DNA of 64,000 nt, taken from the NCBI GenBank assembly GCA_031002005.1, contig JARYHS010011408.1:222807473-222871472 (forward strand), read 5' to 3'. A program made the translations under genes and the position numbers. The notes beneath the pieces were generated by a model. The model was given only the letters and a program-made list of their open reading frames with translations, ran no database searches and was not told the origin of the DNA. The stretch comes from Vandiemenella viatica (taxonomy: Eukaryota; Arthropoda; Insecta; Orthoptera; Morabidae). Positions 35,401 through 47,211 of this stretch are shown here, piece after piece (the stretch's first letter is position 1; every line of letters begins with the position of its first letter).

Positions 35401-36184
35401 CAGGAGTAGATTGTAACAACTCTTCCTGTTATGAGCCTCAGCTGTTGGCATTTCCTTTTACAGCTAGTCGTTACATTAAAAGATTCAATTACATCGTTTG
35501 GATGGTCCTTCACTGTTCGTTCACTGTATGGCACAAACAAGAGCGATAATATTTTCCGGGCATGATGTATAGTACAAAAAATAACAACTGTCACATCTAT
35601 TAGTAAAAAATTGCGACCTTATTAAAAATGAAAAATGAAGAAACATATGAAAACCAAAACATGAATATACGAACTGGTTCATTTTTTCTCCATATAAGAC
35701 GGTATGTAAGTACTGATCGGGCCAATTTACATATAAAACGACAGTAATGAAAGCATAATAGAGTTAAATGGCAGCAACATGTTTCATAATGTTTGACGGA
35801 ATGAAGTTACGATTTGGTATGTAGCTCAGAGACTTTATTGCATCAAATCGCAGCGTAGCACGAAATTTTATACTTATCTATTTCTTCTTAAATTCTGATT
35901 AAGTACTTAGTTTATAGCTGAAATTACGGTTTATTCTAATAACTACCTTCCATACTGACAAATAAGCGAATCGAGATACACCTTTCCTACAAGCAGAACT
36001 AAAATATGTGTTTTATTTATCAATGGATCTTCGTTAGGTATGAAGACTTGTTAAGGAACAACGATTCTGTAATTCTAAGGAAAAGATACAAGGACCATTT
36101 ATTGATGCAAATGATGATTATTCGTAGTATGAAGCGGTTCGTTTACGGTCTGATTTTAGTGGAAGACCTTTTCTGTGCCTTTTT

Positions 36185-36412
36185 TTTCTTAAGACTCGTC
36201 GACCTTAAGGTCATTAGTTGCGGCGAACGGCTGGATGAAAGAAAGGGGAAAGAATTTTGCCATGGTCTTTCGAAGGAACCTTTGCCATCACCTGGAATGA
36301 TTTCTCGAAACCATGAAGAACCGAAATCTGGATGACCGGATGGATATTCTAAACCGCGTCTTCGCGAATGCGAGACCGGAGCGTTACAACTCACCCTCTA
36401 CGCTTGGTGGAA
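36185..36412 (-). repeat. SINE-1, minus
   Basis: Tail-side words AAGACTCGTCGACCTTAAGGTCATTAG, body CATGGTCTTTCGAAGGAACC and TGATTTCTCGAAACCATG, head TTCGCGAATGCGAGACCGGAGCG. Open frames in both strands over it are SINE readings, not genes. Confidence 0.8.
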
Positions 36413-36644
36413 GTCTATTTTGTTTATTAATTAAGAAGGAAAAATGTTTACTACTGCGTTATACTTTACGTAAATCGTGTGGGAAAAGTGCAGAACATGG
36501 CAAGTATAAGGATTTTAGATTTTCATCTAGACAGATACGATATAACCAGTCATCGAACGAACAATTTTACTCCAAAGTAATGTGAACAGATTAGACTATA
36601 GGATTTCCTTTAGGTAAACTTCCCCATGTCGGAATAATAAAACT

Positions 36645-36995
36645 TTCCTCTCTTTTTTTTTTTTTTTTGGTGTAATCAGCCTTTCGACTGGTTTGATGCA
36701 ATCCTCCATCCCTTCCTATCTTGTGCTAACCTCTTCATCTCTACATATCCGTTACAAACCAAGTCTGATTCATATATTCTAATATCTGTCTTCCTCTACA
36801 GTTCTTACCTTCGACTGTTCCCTCCACTAAAAAAATAACCAATCCAGCACGTCTCAAAATATGACCTATCAACCTGTCTCTGGTTTCTGTAAGCTTCTTC
36901 CACAAAATTCTTTCCTCGCCCATTATTTCCAAAACTTGTTCATTTCGTACTATGTCTGCTGTCTTTACCGATTGAAATAACAGCATGTTCGTAGC
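36645..36995 (-). mobile_element. LINE 3' end fragment
   Basis: Minus-strand frame contains RNEQVLEIMGEERILWKKL, then DRLIGHILRRAGL and VEGTVEGKNCRGRQILEYMNQ. This is the same C-terminal LINE block as at 2738-3001 (IGHILRHERF, MVEGKRHG) but less decayed. The 3' end (36645-36700) is a T-run followed by GGTGTAATCAGCCTTTCGAC on the plus strand, i.e. an A-rich tail. Confidence 0.72.
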
Positions 36996-37067
36996 TAACG
37001 TGCACAATTGTACGGCAAACCACTTATAGTGGACTTCTTCGCCTATTCATGGGAATATCTAAAACTA

Positions 37068-37228
37068 ACTGTGGGATCAGGAAAAGGAAAGAAATTTCCG
37101 ATGGTGTTGATGAATGATCTATCACGGTATTCATGTGAATTGGTAAAGGGAAAACAACGGAATACTCGGATCACAATGACCAGAGCAGGGATTGAAACCG
37201 CGTTCTTCCGAGCGTTAACCGTTATTTA
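37068..37228 (-). repeat. SINE-1, minus, strongly degraded
   Basis: Faint words of the family: GGGATCAGGAAAAGGAAAG, AGCAGGGATTGAAACCGCG, TTCTTCCGAGCGTTAACCG. The order matches a minus-strand SINE-1. Confidence 0.5.
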
Positions 37229-37782
37229 ACAGTTTCGGAATCTACCTTAAAGTTGAAGAGCAAATAGGATTTGATACATCCCTGTCTATTACAATACATA
37301 AAGGAACATTCTGTTCCTATCGCTTGTAAAAGTATGACAAGTATATAACCATGTTTTGAATTGAAAGTATAATACAGCATACGATTCAAAAACTCTGCCC
37401 CGAAATCAGATGTCATCCAATCCACAATCGAAGAGATTTTCAGAGCGATCCACTGTCTGTAAATCTGTCTGTTAGGGTACTGAAAAAGGTTGAGCAGAAA
37501 CAGCGTCAGATGGTAGTTTCAATTAAAACAATTAAATAAATGTCATCAAAAACTACTGAATAAGGTTAAAAATACGATGTAATTTCCTGTGTAAGGATAG
37601 TTTTTAAAACCTAAAGAACGAAAACATGGTTCCTGAAAAATTAGTTTACTGTTAAAAAACATCTGTTTTTAAACGTTTATCGTAACTTGATTTTATGAAA
37701 CAATTTGCTAAGCTACTATTTTACTGTAGGTACCAGTAATGGAATGGTTCTGAACCAATAACGAATACGATAACGATTGCCT

Positions 37783-38021
37783 TTTTTTCTTGTGGCTTTA
37801 CGCCTCGTCGACGTCGAGGTCATTAGGGGCGGGAAAGGACTGGGGACTAGGAACTGGAAGGAATTCGGCCATGGCCTTTTTAAAGGAAACACCCCGGAAT
37901 TCGCATGGAGTGATTTGGGGAAACCATGTAAAACCCAAATCTAGATGCCCGGACGGGGATTCGAACTGGCGTCCTTCCGAATGCGAGGCCAGAGCGTTAA
38001 CCGCCCACCCACCACGCTCGG
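37783..38021 (-). repeat. SINE-1, minus, well preserved
   Basis: Full-length copy: CTTGTGGCTTTACGCCTCG at the left, head GGGGATTCGAACTGGCGTCC...ACCACGCTCGG at the right. Close to consensus, so relatively young. Confidence 0.88.
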
Positions 38022-40148
38022 TATAACGGTTACAATGAATAAGTGAAGTAATTGTAAGAACATGAAACAAACACCTTGCCACTTATAAATTGCGAATTAT
38101 AGCATAACTAGCAGTTAACGGAGACTATGTATGATTTTTAATGCTAGAATTGGACATACAAAGGCTGTAAAGCATGTAAACAGAAACTGTCTGCGACAGA
38201 AAAGAAACCTGAGCGACCGATACAGCATTACAGAGATTTACACCCCATATTTGTCTGTCTGTCACCATTCGGTTAGTCTTCAAAATTTCGTAACAAAATA
38301 ACATATTTTATTCCGAAAAAGTAGCCGATGAACTTCCTAATGATACGTAATATATCCTTGTCAGATTTCATCAAGATCTGTTTAGCAGTTTAGTAATAAA
38401 CAGACAGACATAGTTACTTTCACATTTATAATATCAGTGCAAATGTAGTTTAGAAATGAAAGATCACTGCACTGTTGCCTTTATGTAGTTGTGTTTAATA
38501 GTGGTTCAAGTTTGTAAGACATTACTAATTATGGGACGTTTATAGGCAACAAATTTTGTAACGCAGTTTCTACGCAGTGGTTTCAGTGGGGAAGTTCTGC
38601 ACGCCAATCTTGGGCAGTGTCCTTGCCGAGAGTTATGTGTCTAATGAGAATATACGGCGTGTAATTGCGTCGCGAATAGCGCCGAACCTGATTCATATTT
38701 CGGCTAATTATAAAACAGTGCAATTAGCGTAGGTGGCTACGGCTCGCACTTTCTACCGAGCAGCGATTGGTCGACGGCGCTGCCCAATGGCTAACCTCGG
38801 TAGGGGCGGAGGAACGTGAATTGGAGTACCTGTTGGCGTGACATGTTCCCGGCAGCTTATTACACTCAGTCCTCTGTTTAAGGGTTATAAAATATGTCTC
38901 GCCTTTTTTTCCGACTAACGGGTCCAGAAAATACACTTCTCAGAAATAAATAAAAATTGATAGCTTACAGTAGAGTTACGTTGGTTTGAAATTCACTGTA
39001 GCCGTGAATATCACAAACTTTCAATATATGTGCTACATTTATGCCTTCACATATTACACAACCTTTTGAACAAAGGAGGCCGGTGAAGAGAGTGCTGGCA
39101 GTGTATAAGTATGGTGCTTAGACTAGGATGAGTATTGTTAAAAGACTGGAACGGAAGAAAAGTCTATGACTACATGATTTCAGGCGTAAGAGGAATGGAT
39201 TTTTTTTTGTGGTTATGTAAAAGGCCAATCAATTTATCAGGAATACTGAAACAATTTAAAATTCGTTAAGGACAATAGTAGGAGAGTGGTAATTTCGAAC
39301 TCAAAGAATTTAAGATTAAATAAAAAATAATAAACATGAAATTGGAAAGTAGGTGAACAGGGAGATTACCACCAGGCATATGCTTGGTTACATTTAAATA
39401 AATCAAATCGTAACAAACTTTTTCTTCAGCAAGGACTGTTATTACAACAGACTGTTGACTAAATTTTTTTCACCTGATCTAATGTGACACATCGTTCTCG
39501 TCTAAATTTAGAAAATGACAACGTTAATCTTCTGTATGTTATGGGTGAGAATGGGCACTTTCGCCGCATACCTGCGTGATATAGTCCTTACGGGTTTACG
39601 TAGGAATGGCGTTTTAAGAACAGTGTTTCGACATCATTTTCGGTCATCTTTGTTAGATTCTTAGTATGTCGTCTGTTCCAAACAGCTTGTTACCCGTTTT
39701 TCAATTCTCTCACTTGTTCCTTGCAGCCGTTATCGCCATTCGTTCAGTTCATCCTTTTACAAAGGCTGGACATTACTGTCAAACAGAAGCTTTGCGAATT
39801 TTTGTATTGCGAATTGTTGTTATTTTTTTTTGATGAGACCGTTCATTGGCGAACCCGACCACAACACAGGTTTCATGTTAACAACTATGTTTGTGTTGAT
39901 TTTAGTTTTATTTTCAACACAATACCGAATTTTGTGTTCACTTGGTACCAGAAACTCTAACGATAAGCAGTGTCGTGGTCGAATATTGTCTGCAAGCAAA
40001 AGAAAAAGTTGTGGAAGTTATGAAATCTGTAACGTTTATCATATTCTCTTTTTTCGACGTTACGTCGGAATTATCATAATAACAGGCATTACCTGATGAA
40101 ATATCGATTCGGAGATTATGAGAACTGTTCTTTATTCGACTGATCCAC
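38022..40148. other. Gene-poor stretch
   Basis: No recognised gene. The region includes the promoter-like patch at 38707-38893. Open frames at 39721-40096 show no family resemblance. Confidence 0.4.
38707..38893 (+). promoter_or_regulatory. Promoter-like cluster (CCAAT, GC box, TATA)
   Basis: Within about 190 bp: ATTATAAAAC (38707), inverted CCAAT in CGATTGGTCG (38764-38773), forward CCAAT in GCCCAATGG (38782-38790), a GC box TAGGGGCGGAGG (38801-38812) and TTATAAAATA (38885-38894). A TATA at 38885 with CCAAT and GC boxes 70-120 bp upstream is the usual metazoan order. There is no recognised gene downstream, so this could equally be a transposon's promoter or chance. Confidence 0.25.
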
Positions 40149-40189
40149 TTGTTGCAACCACTCGCCGTCTACAACGGATCGGCTGTATT

Positions 40190-40540
40190 CAGAGACAAAA
40201 CTAAGTGCCGGGAGCGGGAATGTTGGCACCTAGTGACCGTCTTACCACCTCCGAGGACTGTGGGTAGTGGTAAGGGGAGGCTGGGTGCGGCACCGCCCCC
40301 GGGGGTGGCGCGAGAGGCGCCAGGTGTTCCCGGCAGGAAATGGGTCGCCGGAGCGTGTGCTCACTCTCGCCATTTCGCAAGGCCGGCTGTCCGCTGGGGC
40401 AGACCCGCGTCGAGGCGAGGCGAGGCAGACCTGTGACTCACGACACGGCGTTCTCTCGTGCATCTTCACCGTCAGCTACAAACACCGTGACTCATCTCCA
40501 TACCGGAACGTCACATGCGTGTCTGCAGGACTCACTAGTC
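40190..40540. promoter_or_regulatory. CpG-rich island
   Basis: About 300 bp of strongly GC-rich DNA (GGCACCGCCCCCGGGGGTGG, AGGCGCCAGGTG, CGTCGAGGCGAGGCGAGGC). Several overlapping frames cross it (40149-40436, 40267-40551, 40242-40469 minus), which is normal in GC-rich DNA and gives no single coding candidate. Likely a promoter-type island or an unrecognised first exon. Confidence 0.3.
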
Positions 40541-40689
40541 AAACTGACTAATTGATCTTATTTTAATTTTATATTATTTTAAATGGCATTCGGCCTTGAA
40601 GCCGTTTAGCGAGCAACTGTGTTTCTATTATTCCTCATTTGTGTAAATAGACTCTTCTCAAGTGACCGGACAACACACGAGGGAAACAA

Positions 40690-40764
40690 CACTTAATTAA
40701 AACCACCTATGCCCTGGGCCGGATTCAAGCCTGCGACCTCTGCAACGTGAAGCCCAGCTCACTA
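40690..40764 (-). repeat. SINE-3 (third tRNA-like family), minus
   Basis: On the minus strand, a tRNA-like B-box region (GGCTTGAATCCGGCCCAGGG) is followed by CATAGGTGGTTTTAATTAAG. The same GG-GGTTTTAATTA body start occurs at 55022-55110 and 57838-57945. The Harbinger-like MITE next to it abuts its head. Confidence 0.5.
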
Positions 40765-41311
40765 GGGAGCGTGCATAAAGTACGTGGCTCCGTCTAGGAG
40801 GGGTTGGGGTTGGCTGGAATGCTGCACTGGCTACGTGGGGGGGAGGGGGGGAGGGGTTCAGAGCCAAGGCCACGTAGCTTGTCATTCATATTATTTGTCA
40901 CACTTAAAATGAGAAGCAGAACACACAATAGCTTGTGAATTTTTATTTCCGCAATTTAATTATCCCCGTATGTAATTTATGTCCGTGTTCGGATTCCACT
41001 GGTAAACTGTAGGTCCCAGAGAAAAGGAACCTGGCCGCCTACCTCTGACACAAATGGCTTAGTATGCCTCCCTTCGAGAGGATCCAACAATCTTCGGGTT
41101 GTGGACTAAGTTAGTTAAGTTTTATGTAATTTATGATAGTCTGATAAGAGGAAACAGTACAAAATATCTTCTGGAAATCAATAGGGAAAAAGGCTACGTG
41201 CTACGCGGGGAGGAGAGACAAATGCCACGATGGGCTACGTAGGGGAGGGGGGGACGGGGGGGGGGGTTCACAGGAGGTCAAAATGGAGCTACGTGATTTA
41301 TGGACACTCCC
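40765..41311 (+). mobile_element. Harbinger-like MITE, copy 5, with nested SINE-2
   Basis: Left end GGGAGCGTGCATAAAGTACG, right end GTGATTTATGGACACTCCC. A SINE-2 fragment (40982-41122) interrupts it. Flanking triplets are CTA and ATA, not identical, so the target duplication is not confirmed. G tracts lie near 40840 and 41250. Confidence 0.82.
40982..41122 (+). repeat. SINE-2 fragment with perfect 13-bp target duplication
   Basis: TATGTAATTTATG flanks it on both sides (40969-40981 and 41123-41135). The uninterrupted MITE copies show the empty site. It begins inside the SINE body (TCCGTGTTCGGATTCCACTG), so it is 5'-truncated, and ends GTTAGTTAAGTT. Confidence 0.88.
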
Positions 41312-41959
41312 ATAGCCCCGCGCTACTGTAGTCGGCAATTGATCTTCTATGAAGATGATTTTATTTACTTACTTCGTATGACACAAAGATAGTAATTGTA
41401 TTTAATTAAAACAGATGAAATGAGAGTAGCTGTTTCTACAGAATGATGTTGAGAGATTGCAGCCATACAATTGCCTCTGTGGTTACTTTATGAAGCAGCT
41501 GAATTGTACCACTGAATCTTCTAAGATGGTGATGTGGAAGATTTGCTTGTGTTTTACAGTCACACGGAAAGGTTCTATATTATTGCTTACTTCTGCATAT
41601 TATTGCTTACTTCCGGCCTCTTCTCACACGTTTCAGGTAATACTAGGTAGGTTGAAACGAGAAGGCTGTTTTATACGGTATTAGATTGGTGCTAGTTTGT
41701 CAGAATTGGAACTGGTCCACTCAGCACTCCATGCTTCTTTTATGCTGAAGTAATTTTGAACCAGCATATCACCAAACTCATATGTTGAATTCTTGACTTT
41801 TATTTGTTTTTGAGTTTGACATGGTCAGTCCTGATGTATTGAAAGTTGTGAGACTCTTAAACATTTATGCCATTCCTTTTTAAAACCGCTTGTCTTCGGA
41901 GATTGGGAACGGGGGTGGGGGAGGGTGGGGGGGGAATATATAAGTAGCCATTTTGAATG

Positions 41960-42450
41960 TGTAGATTTTACAGTTTGAGATACTGTTCTCATTGTGTTGT
42001 TCAGCCTAGTGTCGATCTTTTTTGCGTGACTGCTATTAAGTCATTCCGGACTGCAGTATTCAGCAGTTAAGTATAGTATTGGAAGAGCTGATCTTGAGAG
42101 AGCTGCTGCATATGCTCCCCACCCTGTTCTAGAAAGTTTATGAAGAATGTTATTTCTGGCTCTGACTTTTGCAGCAGTTTTAAGGATGTGTTCTTGAATG
42201 TCAGTGACTGGTCTAGAATTACGTCTAAATACTTTGGGTTAGGATTGTGCTTATGAAGATGATGTTTCAGAGATAATTGTATCACATCTCCAACAGCTTT
42301 CATAAGTTGTTTGTTTTAAGACCCCAGATAAGTTTTTACCTTTAAGCAAAGTTAACAGTCATGAGTCTTATTTCAAAGCTGTTTAACTATATTTATCAAT
42401 TACAGCCCTAATGATTCTAGAAGCAAAATCTGTATTAACACACTGTAAAG
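41960..42450 (-). mobile_element. Jockey-type LINE RT remnant
   Basis: Minus-strand frame at 42067-42303 contains HNPNPKYLDVILDQSLTF, the PKYLGV-LD--LTF block just after the catalytic core of Jockey-clade RTs, followed by a decayed FINFLEQGG. Upstream on the minus strand (42305-42370) faded RT coding continues out of frame. It is a short, dead remnant. Confidence 0.65.
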
Positions 42451-43675
42451 AGACAAGAGTTATCTCTAATAATTTTGTCGACTTTTGTATGTGCACGCTT
42501 AGTTCGAGTTAAGTGACGATCTATGGACCAAGGAAATCTATAGTGGAGGACTATCTCTGAAAGACAAGAGGAGATTGGCTGCAAGAAGATCGTTGTAGTT
42601 TGATTGATTAACAAATAAGTCGACTTGTTATGTTGATCAGATTACTAAATAAAAAGTAAGTTTAGTAGAAAGAAGAGAGATAATTACCAGTTGTAAATTA
42701 AGAGTAATTAAAAGTAAATAAAGGGAATTTGAGTTGAAAACTATGTAATATTTATGCAATTAATATTTATATTTATGCTAACTATATATTAAAAAAAAAG
42801 TAAGCTTATTCCGCCAGTTAGTTTACAACACACACACAGAATTTTAACGTATGCATGAAATCCAATATTACTTCTATCATCACCAAAGTATCTACAAAAC
42901 GCCGCTAATGATTTTAACATAGCACGGCGACAACATTTGTTGTTTTCATCACCCTACTTGTAACTTAAAGGTTCATTGTTACAAATTCTCCATACCATTA
43001 ATGGTACAACCAAAAACATTAGTTTTCCGTATTTCTTTTCTCCTTTATTTAAAATTTTGTTCATAATTTTGGCTCTTTTGGACTCCTGTATTTACTATAT
43101 CAATTATAACTTACACATTGTGGGAAAAAGGGATTTCTTCTCTTTATATCATACCAGATGGGTGGAAGGAAAGTTATAATAGTTCCGATGTTAGAAATCT
43201 CTAATTGGACCGATCCCTGCGGCTACCAAGCCTCAGTTACTCAATCTCTTCCAAACATGGCTTTCACCCCGTTTAATGAATTTATAATCACCGCACCAAA
43301 CATGCATTTTGATATACATAGTGCCCATGAAACGAAGTTTACTTAAAAAGTAAGTAAGAAAACTAAAGAATCTATCAACATATACTCAGCTGTCGACAGG
43401 TAGTGTGAGACGAAAATCACAGCCAAAAATCGGGGTGTCAAGTTCCATATGAACTTAAAAAACGTGAACACAATGTTAACCCGTTCTATGACTATTAAGA
43501 GATGTAATAAGTTATTATTTTGAAAAATTCCCAGTTACAGTATCGCAACGCACCCTACAATATTAGAATTTAATAAAACGTGGGATCATTTTAAAAAAAT
43601 GTCTAACTGGGAATTTCAAACAGTTTCAAAAAAGAAATTAACCTTTGTAACTAGATACTGCAACAGAAAAAAATA

Positions 43676-43719
<44 letters not shown>

Positions 43720-44020
43720 GGTAAGGTAGCCTAGCTTGAATGATATTGTAATGAAATTTAGTTGAAACACATTGCATATTCGTTTCCCCAGATGATTAAG
43801 AAACATCGCCGAGATAGAAACGTTGCAAATATTCATTCTTTCCTGTCCGACGAGGAAATTGCCAACAAGTTGGTACAGATGTTGAATGCTAGAGCCGTCT
43901 CTACCTGCTTACATCTAGGATATTTATGAAAGCATGTGACTGACCAAAACATTAGGTTATATTTCCAGTAGTTGTTGACATACTTCTTCTTTGTCGGTTA
44001 TTAATCATATATCTCGCTTC
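42451..44020. other. AT-rich non-coding DNA with poly(T)
   Basis: No recognised gene. A poly(T) run of about 40 bases at 43678-43718 is followed by unrelated sequence. On the minus strand it would be a long A-tail, but I cannot identify the element that made it. Confidence 0.4.
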
Positions 44021-44219
44021 TTTTTTTACTTATGGCTTTAGGCCTCGTCGACGTCGAGGTCATTAGAGGTGGGTTTTGAAGGAAGCATCCCGACATTCAC
44101 CTGGAGTCATTTGGGAAAAATCATGGAAATACCCAAAACTGGATGCCCGGACGGGCATTCGAACCATCGGCGGCCCGAATGCGAGGCCAGAGCGTTAACC
44201 GCTCACCCATCACGCTCGG
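44021..44219 (-). repeat. SINE-1, minus, internally deleted
   Basis: Tail TTATGGCTTTAGGCCTCGTC and head GCATTCGAACCATCGGCGGC...ATCACGCTCGGC. The stretch between GGTCATTAGAGGTGGG and TTTTGAAGGAAGC is shorter than in other copies. Confidence 0.83.
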
Positions 44220-44514
44220 CACATCTGACTGTTGTTTGTTCAAATGACATCTACACTCGGGAGTTCATCTGCAAGGGAATTGTTATGTAAGTGATACTTT
44301 TGCCTGGTATAAAAGGCAATGACATATGATATGCCCGTGTTTTACAGAAGTAGATCGTCACTAGGTGTTTACAATAGGCCGTGAGAACAATGAATTGTAG
44401 CTTTATCTCGTACCACTGGGAACCAGATAGCTGTTCTTATGTTTAGAAGGATTAAAATATTTCCTCAATGACATGTGACATAATCGTTTGCAGCGAATTA
44501 CGTATGAATACTGC

Positions 44515-44834
44515 TTTACGTAGCTTTTACTCTACCCCCCGCCCCCCCCACGTAGCACGTAGCGTTTTTTCCCCTTTTGATTCCAGAATCAAACATTTTG
44601 TATTGTTTTCTCTTGTCAGACGATTGTAAATTACATACGAAGGTAATTAACTGAGGGAAATAAATAAATAAATGCTGTTCTGAGTTCTGTTCCTCATTTT
44701 AACTGTGAAAAATGTTATGAAAGAAAAGCTACGTGGAATGGCTCGCAACCCCCCCTCCCCCAAGTAGCCTAGTGCAGTGTAGCCTTCCAGTCAACCCCTC
44801 CCCCCCCCCCTGGTCAGAGTTTGTGCACGCTCCC
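44515..44834 (-). mobile_element. Harbinger-like MITE, copy 6, left end lost
   Basis: C-rich orientation. Right end GTTTGTGCACGCTCCC followed by TTA. The left terminus is missing: the match begins around TTTACGTAGCTTTT. Only 28 bp separate it from copy 7 in the same orientation. Confidence 0.75.
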
Positions 44835-44862
44835 TTACTCACATAGACACGTCACTGTCTTG

Positions 44863-45261
44863 GGGAGCGTGCACAAACCACGTAACTCCATTTTGGCCTA
44901 CTGTGAACCCCCCCCCCCCCCCACGTAGCCCTACGTGGCTTTTGCCTCTAACCCGCCCCCCCCCCTCCCCCCCCCCAACGTAGCACGTAGCTTTTTTCCC
45001 CTTTTGATTCCAGAGGACATTTTATACTGTTTTCTCTCGTCAGACGATTGTAAATTATATAAAAAGATAATTAACTGAGGGAAACAAATATTCACATGCT
45101 GTTGCGTGTTTTATTCCTGATTTTAACTGTGAAAAATGTTATGAAAGGAAAGCAACGTGGCCTGGCTCGGAACCCCATCCTCCCTCCACGAAGCCCACCG
45201 TAGCCTTCCAGCCAACCCCTCCCCCCCCCTGGACCGAGCCACGTGGTTTGTGGACGCTCCC
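44863..45261 (-). mobile_element. Harbinger-like MITE, copy 7, TTG target duplication
   Basis: Left end GGGAGCGTGCACAAACCACG, right end CGTGGTTTGTGGACGCTCCC, near-perfect inverted ends, flanked by TTG at 44860-44862 and 45262-45264. 399 bp with long C runs near 44908 and 44950. Confidence 0.88.
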
Positions 45262-45982
45262 TTGTTTCCATAGCTGAATCACCTGCACTGAAATTATAAT
45301 TAACGAAAGACAAATCGCGAGCAGTAAGTTAACCATTTAAAATTAATAAATCATGGAAATGATAAGGCGTGACTAAAATAAGTGGAATAAAATATCCAAA
45401 CAAATGCTATGAGGCCTTAACTTTTAAATATTCATGACAGCAGATACACCAGGTGGATACAATAATATATGGCTATTTATCCATAACAATTCAGAATTTT
45501 AGTCTTCTGTTCGAACGATGCTAAAATATTTTCTAGCTGGTATTTTTATACATATAAGAAAAAAGGTTAATAGTTCTAAATTTGAAATGACGTGGGAGAG
45601 AGTGTATATTGTTGGATGTCTAGCAGAGTCCTCTTTAATGCAAAGGAACAGAAGTTATCTATGAATACGAGGGGTATATACGCTTTGTCAACAAAATTTG
45701 CATTTCAGTTTACCAGGACTTTAGAAAAGCAGACAATGCCGGAAATATGGACATGTAAAACATAACCCACGCGAAAAATACCGAACCTGAGGTCATGCTG
45801 AGAGTTAAAATTTGGCAGGAGAGGGAATTCCGTAGAAATGAAGGATACAGTACAACCGAGCTAAGAAGAGAGATTTCAGGCAATTTACAAGTTATGTAAT
45901 AAGTATTGAAAACCTCTAAAAAAAAGTTTCTGGTTCATAAATATGTTATTTCAAAACGTTGTTACGGGGTTACAAAAGATTT

Positions 45983-46013
<31 letters not shown>

Positions 46014-46390
46014 CGAATCATATTTTGAGCTGAAATACTAGGAATTGAATTAAAATATTTTAGCGCAATAGTCTGGATTCATTCCCTTTTTAAGCCTTTC
46101 GTCGGTCATTTGTGGTTTAAATTAATTTTTCTTCTTAATTCTAATGTTTTTCTTGATGTCTCGCATAATAGGGATTATAAATAGCGACAATATCATCAAT
46201 GTGAACGATAAAATACAGCAAACAAATTTAAGGACGACACAGTGGATAAAACTGCAAAGATCATTTTTAGATATTGGCGCGAAATAACATATTATGCTTA
46301 ATGGTCACCCTTCTCTTACCGTCTATTTATTCAGACTACCTATCTCTTCATCTGTATCTTGATGTTATGATTTAAAAGCATTATTTATAT
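45262..46390. other. Non-coding, includes poly(A)
   Basis: No recognised gene. A run of about 26 A lies at 45988-46013. A short reading at 45710-45740 (VYQDFRKAD) hints at an RT motif A but has no supporting context. Confidence 0.35.
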
Positions 46391-46621
46391 TTTTATTGGG
46401 CTTTACGTCTCATCAGTGTAGTTGTTAAAGGCAGAAGAGGATAGGAAACAAAGAACGGGAAGGAATCCGGCTATTGCCTTTTGTACGAACTATGGTAGCA
46501 TTTGCCTGGAGTGATTTAGGGAAACCATGGAAAACCGGAATCATGATGGCAGACAGGAATTCGAACCCACGTTCTTCCGAATGCAAGGCCAGAGCATTAC
46601 CGATCACCCATCGTGCTCGGC
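46391..46621 (-). repeat. SINE-1, minus
   Basis: Tail side GGGCTTTACGTCTCATCAGTG, body GGAGTGATTTAGGGAAACCATGG, head AGGAATTCGAACCCACGTTC...CATCGTGCTCGGC. Confidence 0.82.
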
Positions 46622-47155
46622 TTGATTGAAATAAAGTTTCAAAATTTCCACACGCACAACATTCAAATTTGCTGCGTTTGACTCGGATTATACCGGTTTT
46701 GGCGCGAACGTAATTCTGATGCAAATGAGATGAGGTCCGTTTTTCGTCGTCTCAGTTACTGTGCTTCTCGGATTCTCGTTCTGCGCTTGAACTACTGGTG
46801 GAGGTATAGGGGCAGAAAAGCTCGGCAATAATCTTTGACAAACGGCAGAGATAATGGCGTATTAGACCAGAGTGAAAGGCACAGCTTTAAGTTTCTGTAC
46901 ATACCCATATACCCTTGTTTACGTCAATGAGTGACTGGGGCAGCAGGTGATCGGCGCCGATGATTCATCCGTGAAGGCCAGCGGCCGTGAGTTATGGAGG
47001 ATAGCTTTCACCCGCCAACATCGACATCGACATCTCGCGTCAGTCAAAATGTAAACAACATTTTTTGTCTTGCTCCATTAAGGCACATTAGTGGGCTAAT
47101 CACATCTAAACGGTCTCTGCCTCTACGCAATGATGTTGCATCTATCTATTTTCTT

Positions 47156-47211
<56 letters not shown>

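Noticed and set aside
45710..45745. Short reading VYQDFRKAD resembling RT motif A
   Set aside because: No other RT motif in any frame nearby, so chance is as likely as a LINE relic.
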